DNA of 64,000 bases from Chryseobacterium caseinilyticum (GTDB taxonomy: Bacteria > Bacteroidota > Bacteroidia > Flavobacteriales > Weeksellaceae): assembly GCF_014837145.1 (NCBI RefSeq), contig NZ_JACYFS010000001.1, forward strand, positions 186,001 to 250,000. Direction: 5' to 3'. Both the position numbers and the translations under genes were made by a program. The notes beneath the pieces were generated by a model. The model saw nothing but the letters and a program-made list of their open reading frames with translations. It made no database searches and was not told the DNA's origin. This document shows, piece after piece, positions 1 through 7,738 of the stretch (position 1 is the stretch's first letter; each line of letters opens with the position of its first letter).

Positions 1-1
1 T

Positions 2-253
2 GGATTTGATGACATTTTGTATGGATTTACAGGTGAAATGATCTGGAAAGATTCTCAAAAATCAAAGGAAGATTTAGGATTAGAAGCAACAATGAAATTC
101 TACGAAATTAAAATCAGCCAAGGAAAACCATTCAATATCAATTTGGCCCGGCAAAAACTGGATGATTTGATTTCCGGCAACGGACAGACATTGTACGATA
201 TTTTAATTGAAATTATTGAATCGCATAAAAATATAACCTTAGTTTTAGATTAA
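2..253 (+). CDS. C-terminal part of an unrecognised protein (5' truncated by window edge)
   Basis: The reading frame is open from base 2 to the stop at 253, and no credible ATG with an upstream stop is visible, so this is the 3' end of a gene that begins before the window. A TTG at 17 could formally start it, but the codons before it also read through. The visible 83 residues are soluble, with a short positively charged stretch (KDSQKSKED) and a leucine-rich C-terminal helix. I recognise no domain. It ends one base before the SGNH hydrolase start, which suggests co-transcription. Confidence 0.55.
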   Translation, partial: GFDDILYGFTGEMIWKDSQKSKEDLGLEATMKFYEIKISQGKPFNINLARQKLDDLISGNGQTLYDILIEIIESHKNITLVLD

Positions 254-254
254 A

Positions 255-884
255 ATGAAGAAGAAAATGATGTACGGATTATTTTTTGGCGACAGCATAA
301 CTTATGGCGAATACGATGGCGTTTTCGGTGGCTGGGTCGATATTCTCAAACGGTACGCTTTGCAGAAGTACAATGAAGGAGGGAATGAATTAATTCTTTT
401 CAATCTTGGTATCGGCGGTGAAACTTCACAAGGTTTGGTTAAAAGAATTCAAAACGAAATGACTGCCAGAAATGCTGAAGATGGAAATATTGTATTCATC
501 GGTTACGGCGCCAATGACTTGGCTGTGAAAGATCAAAAGCAGATGATAAATCCTGAACAATTTAAAGCGAATATTGAAAAGGCAATTCAACAGGCACAGG
601 ATTTTTCAAACGAGATTTATCTGGTGAGTATTCTTCCCATTTCAGAAAAAGTAGCGGGTAAAATTTCCGCAACCGGAAAAGTAAGAAGGAATGAAGAAGT
701 TTTGGTTTACAATCAAATTCTGAAAGGTATTGCCATTGAAAATTCTTTAATTTATATTGATTTTCATTCGGCATTTTTAGAAGATAAAGAAGTTTTACTT
801 TCACAAGACGGTGTACATCCCAACGAAAAAGGATATGGAATGATGGCTGAAATTGCAATTCCAATTATTGAAAAATATTTATAA
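255..884 (+). CDS. SGNH/GDSL-family hydrolase (lysophospholipase/esterase L1-like)
   Basis: This 209-residue protein has the blocks of the SGNH hydrolase superfamily: GDSITYGE near residue 12 with the nucleophilic serine, a glycine block (GIGGETSQG), the GxND-type block (GYGAND) and the C-terminal DGVHPNEKG block with the catalytic Asp and His. These enzymes cleave ester or thioester bonds in lipids or acylated sugars. There is no signal peptide, so it should be cytoplasmic. It lies one base after the upstream gene, and its stop abuts the ATG of the next gene, so the three probably share a transcript. The exact substrate cannot be read from sequence. Confidence 0.9.
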   Translation: MKKKMMYGLFFGDSITYGEYDGVFGGWVDILKRYALQKYNEGGNELILFNLGIGGETSQGLVKRIQNEMTARNAEDGNIVFIGYGANDLAVKDQKQMINPEQFKANIEKAIQQAQDFSNEIYLVSILPISEKVAGKISATGKVRRNEEVLVYNQILKGIAIENSLIYIDFHSAFLEDKEVLLSQDGVHPNEKGYGMMAEIAIPIIEKYL

Positions 885-1217
885 ATGCCTAACTTATTTT
901 CATACGGAACTTTGCAGAAAGAGCAGGTTCAGCTCGAAACATTTGGAAGAATTTTAAGAGGTGAAAAAGATATTGTTGTTGGATATCAACTGAAAATGCT
1001 TGAAATAAAAGATCCCGAAGTTCTACGGAAAAGCAATCAGAAATACCATCCGATTTTGGAATTTTCAGGAAACAGTGCAGATGAAGTGGAAGGTGTCCTT
1101 TTTCAAGTGAGTGATGAGGAAATTCTTCACGCTGATGAATATGAAGTGGACGACTACAAAAGAATTGAAACTGTTTTTAAATCCGAAAAGAAAGGATTTA
1201 TCTACGTAGGAAAATAG
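885..1217 (+). CDS. Gamma-glutamylcyclotransferase-like (AIG2/GGCT fold) protein
   Basis: The 110-residue product opens with the FSYGTLQ signature of the GGCT/AIG2 fold, which forms the substrate pocket. It retains the acidic residues downstream (DEYEVDDYKRI), where the catalytic Glu of the family sits. Members cyclise gamma-glutamyl peptides to 5-oxoproline; the small bacterial ones often lack a proven substrate. The ATG at 885 directly follows the stop of the SGNH gene, which implies translational coupling. No signal peptide is present. Confidence 0.88.
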   Translation: MPNLFSYGTLQKEQVQLETFGRILRGEKDIVVGYQLKMLEIKDPEVLRKSNQKYHPILEFSGNSADEVEGVLFQVSDEEILHADEYEVDDYKRIETVFKSEKKGFIYVGK

Positions 1218-1277
1218 ACTTGAAGGTCCATTAGAGAATTACAGCAAAAAAATCTGTGAAATCTGTGGGAACATAAA

Positions 1278-1634
1278 TTAACAAAAAATATATTTCCAGT
1301 ATACAAAAACACCCACGATGACAGAAGCTGCCGCAATCATAGTCACAGCTCCAGCGGAAATATCTTTAATGAAACCGATTCTTTTATCAAATTCAGGATG
1401 AATAATATCGCAAATCTTTTCGATGGCTGTATTGAAAGTTTCAGCGGCTAAAACTCCGATAGAAACTGTTAAGACCAAAACAGTGTCAAGCACAGAAAGT
1501 TTCAGATAAAAAATCAAAAAAATATTAATCAGCAGAGCCACCACTTCAATCTGAAAATTTCTTTCAGACTTAAGCATCATCCAAATTCCACGAAAGGAGT
1601 TGATAAAGCTTTTGTGAATAGGAGGTTTTTTCAT
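1278..1634 (-). CDS. dgkA: Diacylglycerol/undecaprenol kinase, DgkA family
   Basis: This 118-residue integral membrane protein matches the small prokaryotic DgkA family in length and layout: an amphipathic N-terminus with the conserved ERNFQIE stretch, three hydrophobic helices, and the catalytic segment AAETFNTAIEKICD followed by KDISAGAV. DgkA enzymes phosphorylate diacylglycerol or undecaprenol with ATP at the inner membrane. Substrate preference is not predictable from this sequence alone. It is convergent with the upstream operon, and a TATCTTTG -7 element lies 19 bases before its ATG. Confidence 0.92.
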   Translation of the reverse strand: MKKPPIHKSFINSFRGIWMMLKSERNFQIEVVALLINIFLIFYLKLSVLDTVLVLTVSIGVLAAETFNTAIEKICDIIHPEFDKRIGFIKDISAGAVTMIAAASVIVGVFVYWKYIFC

Positions 1635-1653
1635 TTTTAAAATTGATGTTTGG

Positions 1654-1661
1654 CAAAGATA
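1654..1661 (-). promoter_or_regulatory. Putative -7 element of dgkA
   Basis: On the minus strand this reads TATCTTTG, an exact match to the Bacteroidota -7 consensus TAnnTTTG, 19 bases upstream of the dgkA ATG. No clear TTTG -33 box is visible at the usual spacing. Confidence 0.4.
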
Positions 1662-1790
1662 GTTGATTAAATAATTCAGGAAAAAAATAATTCTTTTGAT
1701 GGTTGTTAATAACTCTCAGTATTATTCTTTTCTATCTGTGTTCTATTTGTTATATTTGTAAAAACTTATTTTTAAATCTATGAAATCGCT

Positions 1791-1825
1791 TTTGTTTTCT
1801 AAAATAAACTTTTGTTTTAGTTTTG
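1791..1825 (+). promoter_or_regulatory. Putative dnaN promoter
   Basis: A TTTG at 1791-1794 and a TAGTTTTG -7 element at 1818-1825 (matching TAnnTTTG) are separated by 23 bases, at the long end of the known TTG-N17-23-TAnnTTTG arrangement. The -7 box ends 40 bases before the dnaN ATG. A second TATATTTG at 1751-1758 is an alternative further upstream. Confidence 0.4.
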
Positions 1826-1865
1826 CGATTACATGTGACCAATTAAAAACAATAATAATCTACAT

Positions 1866-2996
1866 ATGAAATTTATTATTTCAAGTGGTGAACTGCAGAA
1901 AGCATTGCAAACTGTAAGTGGCGTAATATCAAGCTCTCAGTCGAGACCGATTTTAGAAAACTATCTTTTTGAGTTAAACGAAAATAACCTTACCATAACC
2001 GCCTCTGACGGCGAAACAACTTTGGTAACTTCACTGGATGTAAAGTCTGATGATGCCGGTAAATTTGCGGTTCCTGCCAAAATTTTTCAGGATTTTATAA
2101 AAACCTATGGCGAACAGCCGCTGACGCTTGTCGTAAAAGACAACGCTGAAGGTACCGGAAGCCAACTTGAGATTTTAGATGAGAAAGATAATTTTGCGGT
2201 GGCATTAGACAATGCAGACGATTATCCTGAACTTCCGGAATTTGAATCTGCGCAAAGCGTGACCATGCCTGCGGGAGTTTTATCTGAAGCTTTAACCAAC
2301 ACACTTTTCGCTACAAGTAACGATTCTCTACGTCCGGTAATGACAGGAGTTCTATTCCAGTTTGGCGAAAACGAAACAAATTTTGTTTCTACCGATTCCC
2401 ACAGATTGGTAGTGTACAAAAGAACAGATTTGATAAATGCCGAGCCAATGGAATTCATTATGCCTAAAAAACCTCTGAATATTTTCAAAAATATTTTAGC
2501 AAGCTCAAACGAAGATCTTACCATCGACTTCAATGAGAATATGGCTAAATTTACTTTCGGAAAACACATCTGGATCTGTAGATTAATCGACGGAAAATAT
2601 CCAAATTATACTGCTGTAATTCCTAAAGAGAACCCGAATGTATTGACGATTAACAGAAATTTACTGTTGGGAGCGATCAGAAGGGCTTCTATCATGTCAA
2701 ATAAATCGACAAATCAGGTGAGATTTAAACTCTCTGCCAACATTCTTCACCTTCACGCAGAAGATACAGAATATGCAAACAAAGCCGATATGCAGATACC
2801 TTGTGATTACAATGGTGAAGATATCAACATTGGTTTCAGCTCTAAATTTTTAACTGAAATGTTAGGTATTTTGGCAGCAGACGATATCACCATGAAAATG
2901 TCGCAACCAAACAGACCCGGAATCATTGAGCCGTTGGATGGTCTGGAAGAAAACGAAAATATTTTAATGTTATCAATGCCGGTAATCGGGTTGTAA
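1866..2996 (+). CDS. dnaN: DNA polymerase III beta subunit (sliding clamp)
   Basis: The 376-residue protein has the normal length of the beta clamp. It starts MKFIISSGELQKALQTVSGVI and shows the three repeated clamp domains (about 1-120, 130-250 and 255-376), including RPILENYLFE, the SLRPVMTGVLF loop, the DSHRLVVYKR segment and the C-terminal MPVIGL. It forms a dimeric ring that tethers polymerase III to DNA and recruits repair factors. In this lineage it stands alone, away from dnaA. A strong hairpin terminator follows the stop codon. Confidence 0.98.
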   Translation: MKFIISSGELQKALQTVSGVISSSQSRPILENYLFELNENNLTITASDGETTLVTSLDVKSDDAGKFAVPAKIFQDFIKTYGEQPLTLVVKDNAEGTGSQLEILDEKDNFAVALDNADDYPELPEFESAQSVTMPAGVLSEALTNTLFATSNDSLRPVMTGVLFQFGENETNFVSTDSHRLVVYKRTDLINAEPMEFIMPKKPLNIFKNILASSNEDLTIDFNENMAKFTFGKHIWICRLIDGKYPNYTAVIPKENPNVLTINRNLLLGAIRRASIMSNKSTNQVRFKLSANILHLHAEDTEYANKADMQIPCDYNGEDINIGFSSKFLTEMLGILAADDITMKMSQPNRPGIIEPLDGLEENENILMLSMPVIGL

Positions 2997-3016
2997 GATT
3001 AAATTTAATAATACTG

Positions 3017-3051
3017 AAAGAGGTTTTGATAATTTTCAAAGCCTCTTTTTT
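3017..3051 (+). terminator. Rho-independent terminator after dnaN
   Basis: A 13-bp stem (3017-3029 with 3036-3048, one G-U pair) encloses a six-base loop and runs into a T tract, 20 bases after the dnaN stop. Confidence 0.85.
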
Positions 3052-3310
3052 GTTTTCTGCAAATTAATTTTCGGGATAAAATGCTTTCGTTTGTCTATAC
3101 AATTGGCAAGTTCGTCTATTAAATTTGAGATTAAGCTTTAATTGATTTTACTTTGTCTTATAAAACAGGATAAAAGTGATTGATGTAAATATTAACTCAA
3201 GGTTTAAAATCACAATATTGATTTGAAAAAAATGTTTCTGATCAGAAAAGATCATTTGGAATAATTGAATTTAATCTTTTTAAATTTAAACTGTTTAAAA
3301 AAATAAAAAA
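3052..3310. other. Intergenic region before the M19 gene
   Basis: This AT-rich stretch contains no plausible ORF and no convincing TAnnTTTG box. It presumably carries the promoter of the downstream gene, but I cannot place it. Confidence 0.4.
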
Positions 3311-4537
3311 TTGGAGAATAGTCATCATCATTGGTCACGACGTAAATTTATCGCTGCAATGGGCGGTGCGGGTGCGTTTGTTTTTATAAATCCTTTCTCG
3401 TCATGGACTGATTTCAGTGCAAAAGACGATAAGATTGCAAGAATTGTTTCAAAAACTTTCGGTATTGATACACATAATCATGTCGATGTTCCGTTGAATC
3501 TCAGCGAACTGCCCGGACCGAAGTTGGATTTGAGAGGTGAAATTAAAAAATCGGGACTCTCTGGAATCGTGATGACTTTTGCAGTAGACTATCAAATACT
3601 CACTGAAGAAGGCCAAGCTTATGACAGGTTTTTAAATGGTTTGACTGCGATGGATCAGGTACTTGAAGATAATTCAATGAAAAGAGCTCTCAATCTTGCA
3701 GATCTTGAGACGGCGAAGAAAGCAAAAACACCCATCGTAATTCAGTCTGTAGAAGGCGGACATTTTTTAGAAGGAAAAATTGAACGGTTGGAAGTTGCTT
3801 ACAGTCGCGGTTTAAGACATTTTGGATTGCTTCATGACAACGATGCATCGGTGCCGTTGGGCGACGTATTTACAAATCCTCCACAATGGGGTGGACTGAC
3901 AGCTTTTGGTGCAGAAGTGATCAGAGAATGTGAACGGCTTGGGATTTTAATTGACCTTTCGCATTGCGATAACAATACCATCAATGCCGCACTCAAAATA
4001 GCAAAAAAACCTGTTCTCGTTTCCCATTCCGGCCTCAATACAAGACTTGGAAATAATGAAATGATGTCTAAAATGATGCTTCCGAGACTCATTAGTAAAG
4101 AACAGGCAAAAATAGTTGCCGGAAACGGCGGCGTCATTGGAGTATGGACTCACCTTGCTGAGAAACCTTCCGACTTTGCAGAGAATATCAAAGGAATGGT
4201 TGATGTGGTCGGAATCGATCATGTCGCGATAGGCACCGATACCAAAATGACACCTGCTTATCATTCACCAAATGATAAATGGGGACAGTCTCAAAATAAA
4301 CCTAAACAGGATAAAAATACAGATAAAGGTCATCAGTCTGAACAGAATTCTGGTAAGCAGGAACAGAAACACATTCAAAAAACGACCAATACAAATTGGG
4401 ATGACCAGAAACGTGGTTTTTATTACAGCGTTGTTGAATCTTTATTACACGCTGGTTTCAGTGAAAACGAAATCGGAAAAATTGGTGGAAGAAATTATTG
4501 CAGAATTTTTGGTGAAGCAACTAATCATAAAAATTAA
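3311..4537 (+). CDS. Tat-exported M19 dipeptidase-like amidohydrolase with atypical metal motif
   Basis: The frame opens at a TTG (3311) because an in-frame stop lies 15 bases upstream and no ATG is available. The N-terminus carries a twin-arginine signal (SRRKFIAAMGGAGAFVF). The rest follows the renal-dipeptidase (M19) plan: a metal motif at 53-57 (DTHNH), QSVEGGH with the bridging Glu, IDLSHC and PVLVSHSG with the two metal histidines, then IGTDTK and a C-terminal KIGGRNYCRIFG. Canonical members have HND in the first motif; here it is HNH. Residues about 321-362 are a Gln/Lys/Asn-rich, probably disordered insert. It is likely periplasmic and hydrolyses dipeptides or a related amide. The substrate is uncertain. 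Confidence 0.85.
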   Translation: MENSHHHWSRRKFIAAMGGAGAFVFINPFSSWTDFSAKDDKIARIVSKTFGIDTHNHVDVPLNLSELPGPKLDLRGEIKKSGLSGIVMTFAVDYQILTEEGQAYDRFLNGLTAMDQVLEDNSMKRALNLADLETAKKAKTPIVIQSVEGGHFLEGKIERLEVAYSRGLRHFGLLHDNDASVPLGDVFTNPPQWGGLTAFGAEVIRECERLGILIDLSHCDNNTINAALKIAKKPVLVSHSGLNTRLGNNEMMSKMMLPRLISKEQAKIVAGNGGVIGVWTHLAEKPSDFAENIKGMVDVVGIDHVAIGTDTKMTPAYHSPNDKWGQSQNKPKQDKNTDKGHQSEQNSGKQEQKHIQKTTNTNWDDQKRGFYYSVVESLLHAGFSENEIGKIGGRNYCRIFGEATNHKN

Positions 4538-4578
4538 ATGGTGCTGAGCCATATTACATAAAGAGCAAATAATAAACT

Positions 4579-4689
4579 GAACTTTTTTGCAAAACCGAAA
4601 TGCTGAGGAAATGAAAAGGCAATGAAGCAGCAAATGAGAACCGAAAATGAAGAGTAGAGAAGAGGTCGGTTTTGCAAAAAGTTTTTTTT
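4579..4689 (+). repeat. Long inverted repeat with T tract: large-loop terminator or small RNA
   Basis: The arms AACTTTTTTGCAAAACCGA (from 4580) and TCGGTTTTGCAAAAAGTT (from 4666) are complementary over about 18 bp with one unpaired base. They flank a 67-base, nearly pyrimidine-free loop and are followed by eight Ts. It lies 42 bases after the M19 stop. It may terminate that gene or be a stable small RNA. Confidence 0.5.
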
Positions 4690-4890
4690 AAAAATAATCA
4701 TCTGAACAGTTCAGTTTCAGAAATAAAAAGAGAATTGAAAAAGAATGATGCTTGAAAAAATCTTAAATTCACTTCTGGAAAACTTTCACCGGTCCGGTAT
4801 TTTTAAAGGATTGGACAGATTTAAGTTTTAAAAAAAGATGAAGAGACAGATCTTACTTATCTGATTCTTTAATATCCGTTTACAATAAAA
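4690..4890. other. Intergenic region upstream of the first LytS kinase
   Basis: No ORF of note is present. It contains the near-palindrome ACCGGTCCGGT at about 4789-4799. No clear promoter box was found. Confidence 0.3.
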
Positions 4891-5916
4891 ATGATAAACT
4901 TAAAAAACAGAAACCTTGAAATCAGCTTACATCTTTTGATATGGCTGGTTTTGTTCTTTTTGCCTACGGCATTTACGATTGGTTCAGAAACTGACTGGAA
5001 TGGGATTTTCAGACATTTTTGGCTGCAACTGATCTTTCTTGCAGTGATTTTCTACGTCAATTATTTTGTTCTGGTCAAAAGGTTTTTTGATAACAGAAAA
5101 TTATGGTTTTTTATATTTAATTTTTTGTTGCTGATCATTCTCGTGATTTTAAAAAGTCAGATTTTTGAATGGCTGGAACCACAGAGATTAAAAATGCCTC
5201 GAAGACGCCCGCCCGATGGGATTCGTTATTTTTTTGATTTCCTGATTTACCTTATTCCGGTTGCCTTTTCAATTGCCATCAACGCAAGCAAAAGGATGCA
5301 GAAAGCGGAAGAAATGAAAATTGAAGCAGACAATATTAAACTGCAGTCTGAACTCAAACATCTGAAATATCAGTTGCAGCCCCATTTTTTCTTTAATTCT
5401 CTCAATAATATCTACGCACTGATCGATTTTGATTCTGAGAAAGCAAAACAAAGCGTTCACAGCTTAAGCAAACTGATGCGTCATCTTTTATATAAAACCG
5501 ATGTCGACAAAATCAGCCTTTCAGAAGAGATCGACTTTCTGAATAAATATATTGATTTAATGTCTGTGAGATTGAATGACAAAACCAAAGTGTACACCAA
5601 TTTTCCAACGAAGATTCCGAATTTGGAAGTTGCGCCTCTGCTTTTTATCTCAATCGTTGAGAATGCCTTCAAACACGGTGTTTCTGCTACACAGCATTCA
5701 GATATCAGTTTTAAAATGGAGATTTTCGATAATGAAATTCAGTTCACAGCCTCCAATTCCAATTTTCCAAAAACGGACACTGACAAAAGCGGTTCGGGAA
5801 TTGGTGTAGAAAATCTGCAAAAAAGACTGAACCTGCTTTACCCAGAAAAACACGAGTTTCATTCCTGTCTGAACGACGGAATGTATATTGCGGAAGTGAA
5901 ATTGAAAACGAAGTAA
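4891..5916 (+). CDS. LytS/YehU-type sensor histidine kinase
   Basis: This 341-residue protein has four hydrophobic segments in the first about 130 residues, then a short coiled coil and a His_kinase domain. The phospho-acceptor is His165 in LQPHFFFNSLNN. The N box is IVENAFKHG (Asn258), and a GSGIGVENLQKRL glycine box completes the ATPase. This family pairs with LytTR response regulators. The partner is almost certainly the LytTR gene at 6845, but two toxin-antitoxin-like genes intervene, although kinase and regulator are normally adjacent. The signal it senses is unknown. Confidence 0.93.
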   Translation: MINLKNRNLEISLHLLIWLVLFFLPTAFTIGSETDWNGIFRHFWLQLIFLAVIFYVNYFVLVKRFFDNRKLWFFIFNFLLLIILVILKSQIFEWLEPQRLKMPRRRPPDGIRYFFDFLIYLIPVAFSIAINASKRMQKAEEMKIEADNIKLQSELKHLKYQLQPHFFFNSLNNIYALIDFDSEKAKQSVHSLSKLMRHLLYKTDVDKISLSEEIDFLNKYIDLMSVRLNDKTKVYTNFPTKIPNLEVAPLLFISIVENAFKHGVSATQHSDISFKMEIFDNEIQFTASNSNFPKTDTDKSGSGIGVENLQKRLNLLYPEKHEFHSCLNDGMYIAEVKLKTK

Positions 5917-5936
5917 ATCCTTAATTTTAAAATTCT

Positions 5937-5944
5937 TATCTTTG
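5937..5944 (+). promoter_or_regulatory. Putative -7 element of the AbiEii-type pair
   Basis: TATCTTTG matches TAnnTTTG exactly. It lies 20 bases after the kinase stop and 14 bases before the ATG of the small gene, so the inserted pair seems to have its own promoter. No -33 box is evident. Confidence 0.45.
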
Positions 5945-5958
5945 AGTTAGTTGAAATA

Positions 5959-6198
5959 ATGCATAAATCTTCAAAACTTCATCCAGATTTTTCCAAAATC
6001 CCAAGATTTCTTTTTTGGGATACAGATTTTGATGGGATTGATTGGGAAAAAAAATATGTTGCAGTTATTAAACGAGTCTTCGAGAGAGGAAGTGATGAAG
6101 CAAAATCGGAAATTGAGCAATTTTACGGTAAGGAATTAGTTACGATGGTTCTGAATTCTAAATCAACAAAACCAATGCATCTTCACATCAATAAATAA
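5959..6198 (+). CDS. Small DUF6922-like protein, probable partner (antitoxin) of the AbiEii toxin
   Basis: The 79-residue product contains FLFWDTDFDGIDWEKKYVAV followed by IKRVFERG, which resembles the short DUF6922-type proteins (FWD..DWEK..VIERVLERG) commonly encoded just before AbiEii nucleotidyltransferases in Bacteroidota. Its stop overlaps the next ATG by one base (TAATG), so the two are translationally coupled. The antitoxin role is inferred from position and coupling. No DNA-binding domain is obvious, so it might instead be a regulatory subunit. Confidence 0.75.
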   Translation: MHKSSKLHPDFSKIPRFLFWDTDFDGIDWEKKYVAVIKRVFERGSDEAKSEIEQFYGKELVTMVLNSKSTKPMHLHINK

Positions 6199-6848
6199 TG
6201 TTGTATTATTCTACCATCTCTACGGAATTAAGATCCGCGCTTGAAATTGTTATGGATGCTGATATTCTGAAGCCATTTCGCCTGGTTGGTGGAACTTCTC
6301 TTTCTTTGCAGCTCGGACATCGTATTTCCATTGATATAGATCTTTTTACAGAAGCAACTTATGGAAGTCTCAATTTCGAGCACATAGAAACTTATTTAAA
6401 GTCAGAATTTCCGCACATCAGTTTTTCTTCAGACATTACTTCATTTGGTAAGTCATATTTTGTTGGAAAAGATCCGGAAAATGCAGTTAAACTTGATATT
6501 TTTTATTCTGACCCTTTTATTGAAGATGAGCTTTTAGTTAATAAAATTCGTTTGGCAGGTCTTAAAGATATTTCAGCGATGAAAATTGAGGTAGTACAAA
6601 ATGGTGGAAGGAAGAAAGACTTTTGGGATCTGCACGAACTCCTGAATCATTTTTCAATTGATCAGATGTTGGAATTTCATAAAAACAGATATCCGTACAA
6701 CCACGACTACGATTTGATTATTAAAAATTTTACAAATTTTGAAATAGCTGATGAAGATTTTGATGTGTTGTGTCTAAAAGGTAAGCATTGGGAAATTATC
6801 AAAACGGACTTTGAGAATATTGTAAAAAATTTCACAGACACGCAATGA
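6198..6848 (+). CDS. AbiEii/AbiGii-type nucleotidyltransferase toxin
   Basis: The 216-residue protein has the DNA polymerase beta-like nucleotidyltransferase signature of AbiEii: GGTSLSLQLGHRISIDIDLF near residues 29-48, then a third acidic position (KLDIFYSD) and the C-terminal GGRKKDFWDLHELL segment. AbiEii proteins act as toxins of type IV systems and, in studied cases, as tRNA-modifying nucleotidyltransferases that block translation and abort phage infection. This one is shorter than classical AbiEii but keeps the catalytic core. Its stop overlaps the start of the LytTR gene (ATGA), so the regulator may be translated from the toxin transcript. Confidence 0.88.
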   Translation: MLYYSTISTELRSALEIVMDADILKPFRLVGGTSLSLQLGHRISIDIDLFTEATYGSLNFEHIETYLKSEFPHISFSSDITSFGKSYFVGKDPENAVKLDIFYSDPFIEDELLVNKIRLAGLKDISAMKIEVVQNGGRKKDFWDLHELLNHFSIDQMLEFHKNRYPYNHDYDLIIKNFTNFEIADEDFDVLCLKGKHWEIIKTDFENIVKNFTDTQ

Positions 6849-7570
6849 AAAAAATATCCTGCCTAATCGCCGACGACGAACCCATGGCCCTCAGTCTGAT
6901 AGAAACTTATGTCCTAAAAACCCCTTTTCTGGAACTGAAAGCCAGGTGTAACAATGCAATCGAAGCGATGCAGATTCTGGAAGAAGATAAAAATATCGAC
7001 CTTTTCTTCTTAGATATTCAGATGCCGGATCTTTCAGGGCTGGAATTTTCAAAATTGGTTCCACAAAGCAGCAGGGTAATTTTTACAACTGCTTTTGATC
7101 AGTATGCAATTGATGGCTATAAAGTCAACGCACTTGATTACCTGCTGAAGCCATTTGATTACAATGAATTCCTGAACGCAGCCACAAAAGCCAGAAATTA
7201 TTTTGAATCTCAGCAGCCGGTTTCGGTGTTAAAGCCAGAGAAAAAGCAGGAGTTTTTCTTCGTGAAATCAGAATACAGACAGATTAAAATCAGTTTTTCT
7301 GAAATTTTATACATTGAAGGTTTAAAGGATTACGTTAAAATTTATCTGAAAGACAATCCAAAACCGGTTTTAACTTTAATGAGTTTAAAAAAATTAGAGG
7401 AAGAATTACCTTCTGAAAATTTCATGAGAATTCACCGTTCCTACATAATTGCTCTGGATAAAATTGAAGCTATTGAAAGAAATCACATCATCATCGGCAA
7501 AGAGCAGATTGCAATTGCACCCAACTATAAAGATGCTTTGATGGAGTACATCGGCGGAAAAAGTTTGTAA
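6845..7570 (+). CDS. LytTR-family response regulator
   Basis: The 241-residue protein has an N-terminal receiver domain with the acidic pair at residues 10-11 (ADDEP), the phospho-acceptor Asp57 (FFLDIQMPD) and the conserved Lys in LLKPFDY, then a LytTR DNA-binding domain from about 137 to 238 (FVKSEYRQIKI, FMRIHRSYI). It is the expected partner of the LytS kinase at 4891-5916. Its ATG overlaps the stop of the AbiEii gene, so expression appears coupled to the inserted pair. Confidence 0.94.
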   Translation: MKKISCLIADDEPMALSLIETYVLKTPFLELKARCNNAIEAMQILEEDKNIDLFFLDIQMPDLSGLEFSKLVPQSSRVIFTTAFDQYAIDGYKVNALDYLLKPFDYNEFLNAATKARNYFESQQPVSVLKPEKKQEFFFVKSEYRQIKISFSEILYIEGLKDYVKIYLKDNPKPVLTLMSLKKLEEELPSENFMRIHRSYIIALDKIEAIERNHIIIGKEQIAIAPNYKDALMEYIGGKSL

Positions 7571-7697
7571 AATTTCAACTTTCAATTTCTGAAATTTTTC
7601 ATCATCATAAAAATTGATAAATCTGACATCGTGCATGTTCGGAAATTTCTTTGTTTCTCAAAAAAACACGATATTTGCTAACTTAAAAATCGTTTTG

Positions 7698-7732
7698 CAA
7701 TTTCAAATTTCAAAACTCAAATTTCAAATTCA
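7698..7732. repeat. Periodic CAAATTTC-type intergenic repeat
   Basis: Tandem degenerate copies of an ATTTCAAA unit lie just before the pheT ATG. Very similar periodic sequence (either strand) recurs near 20901, 27157, 28518, 30981, 34018 and 49041. Confidence 0.5.
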
Positions 7733-7738
7733 GCATTA

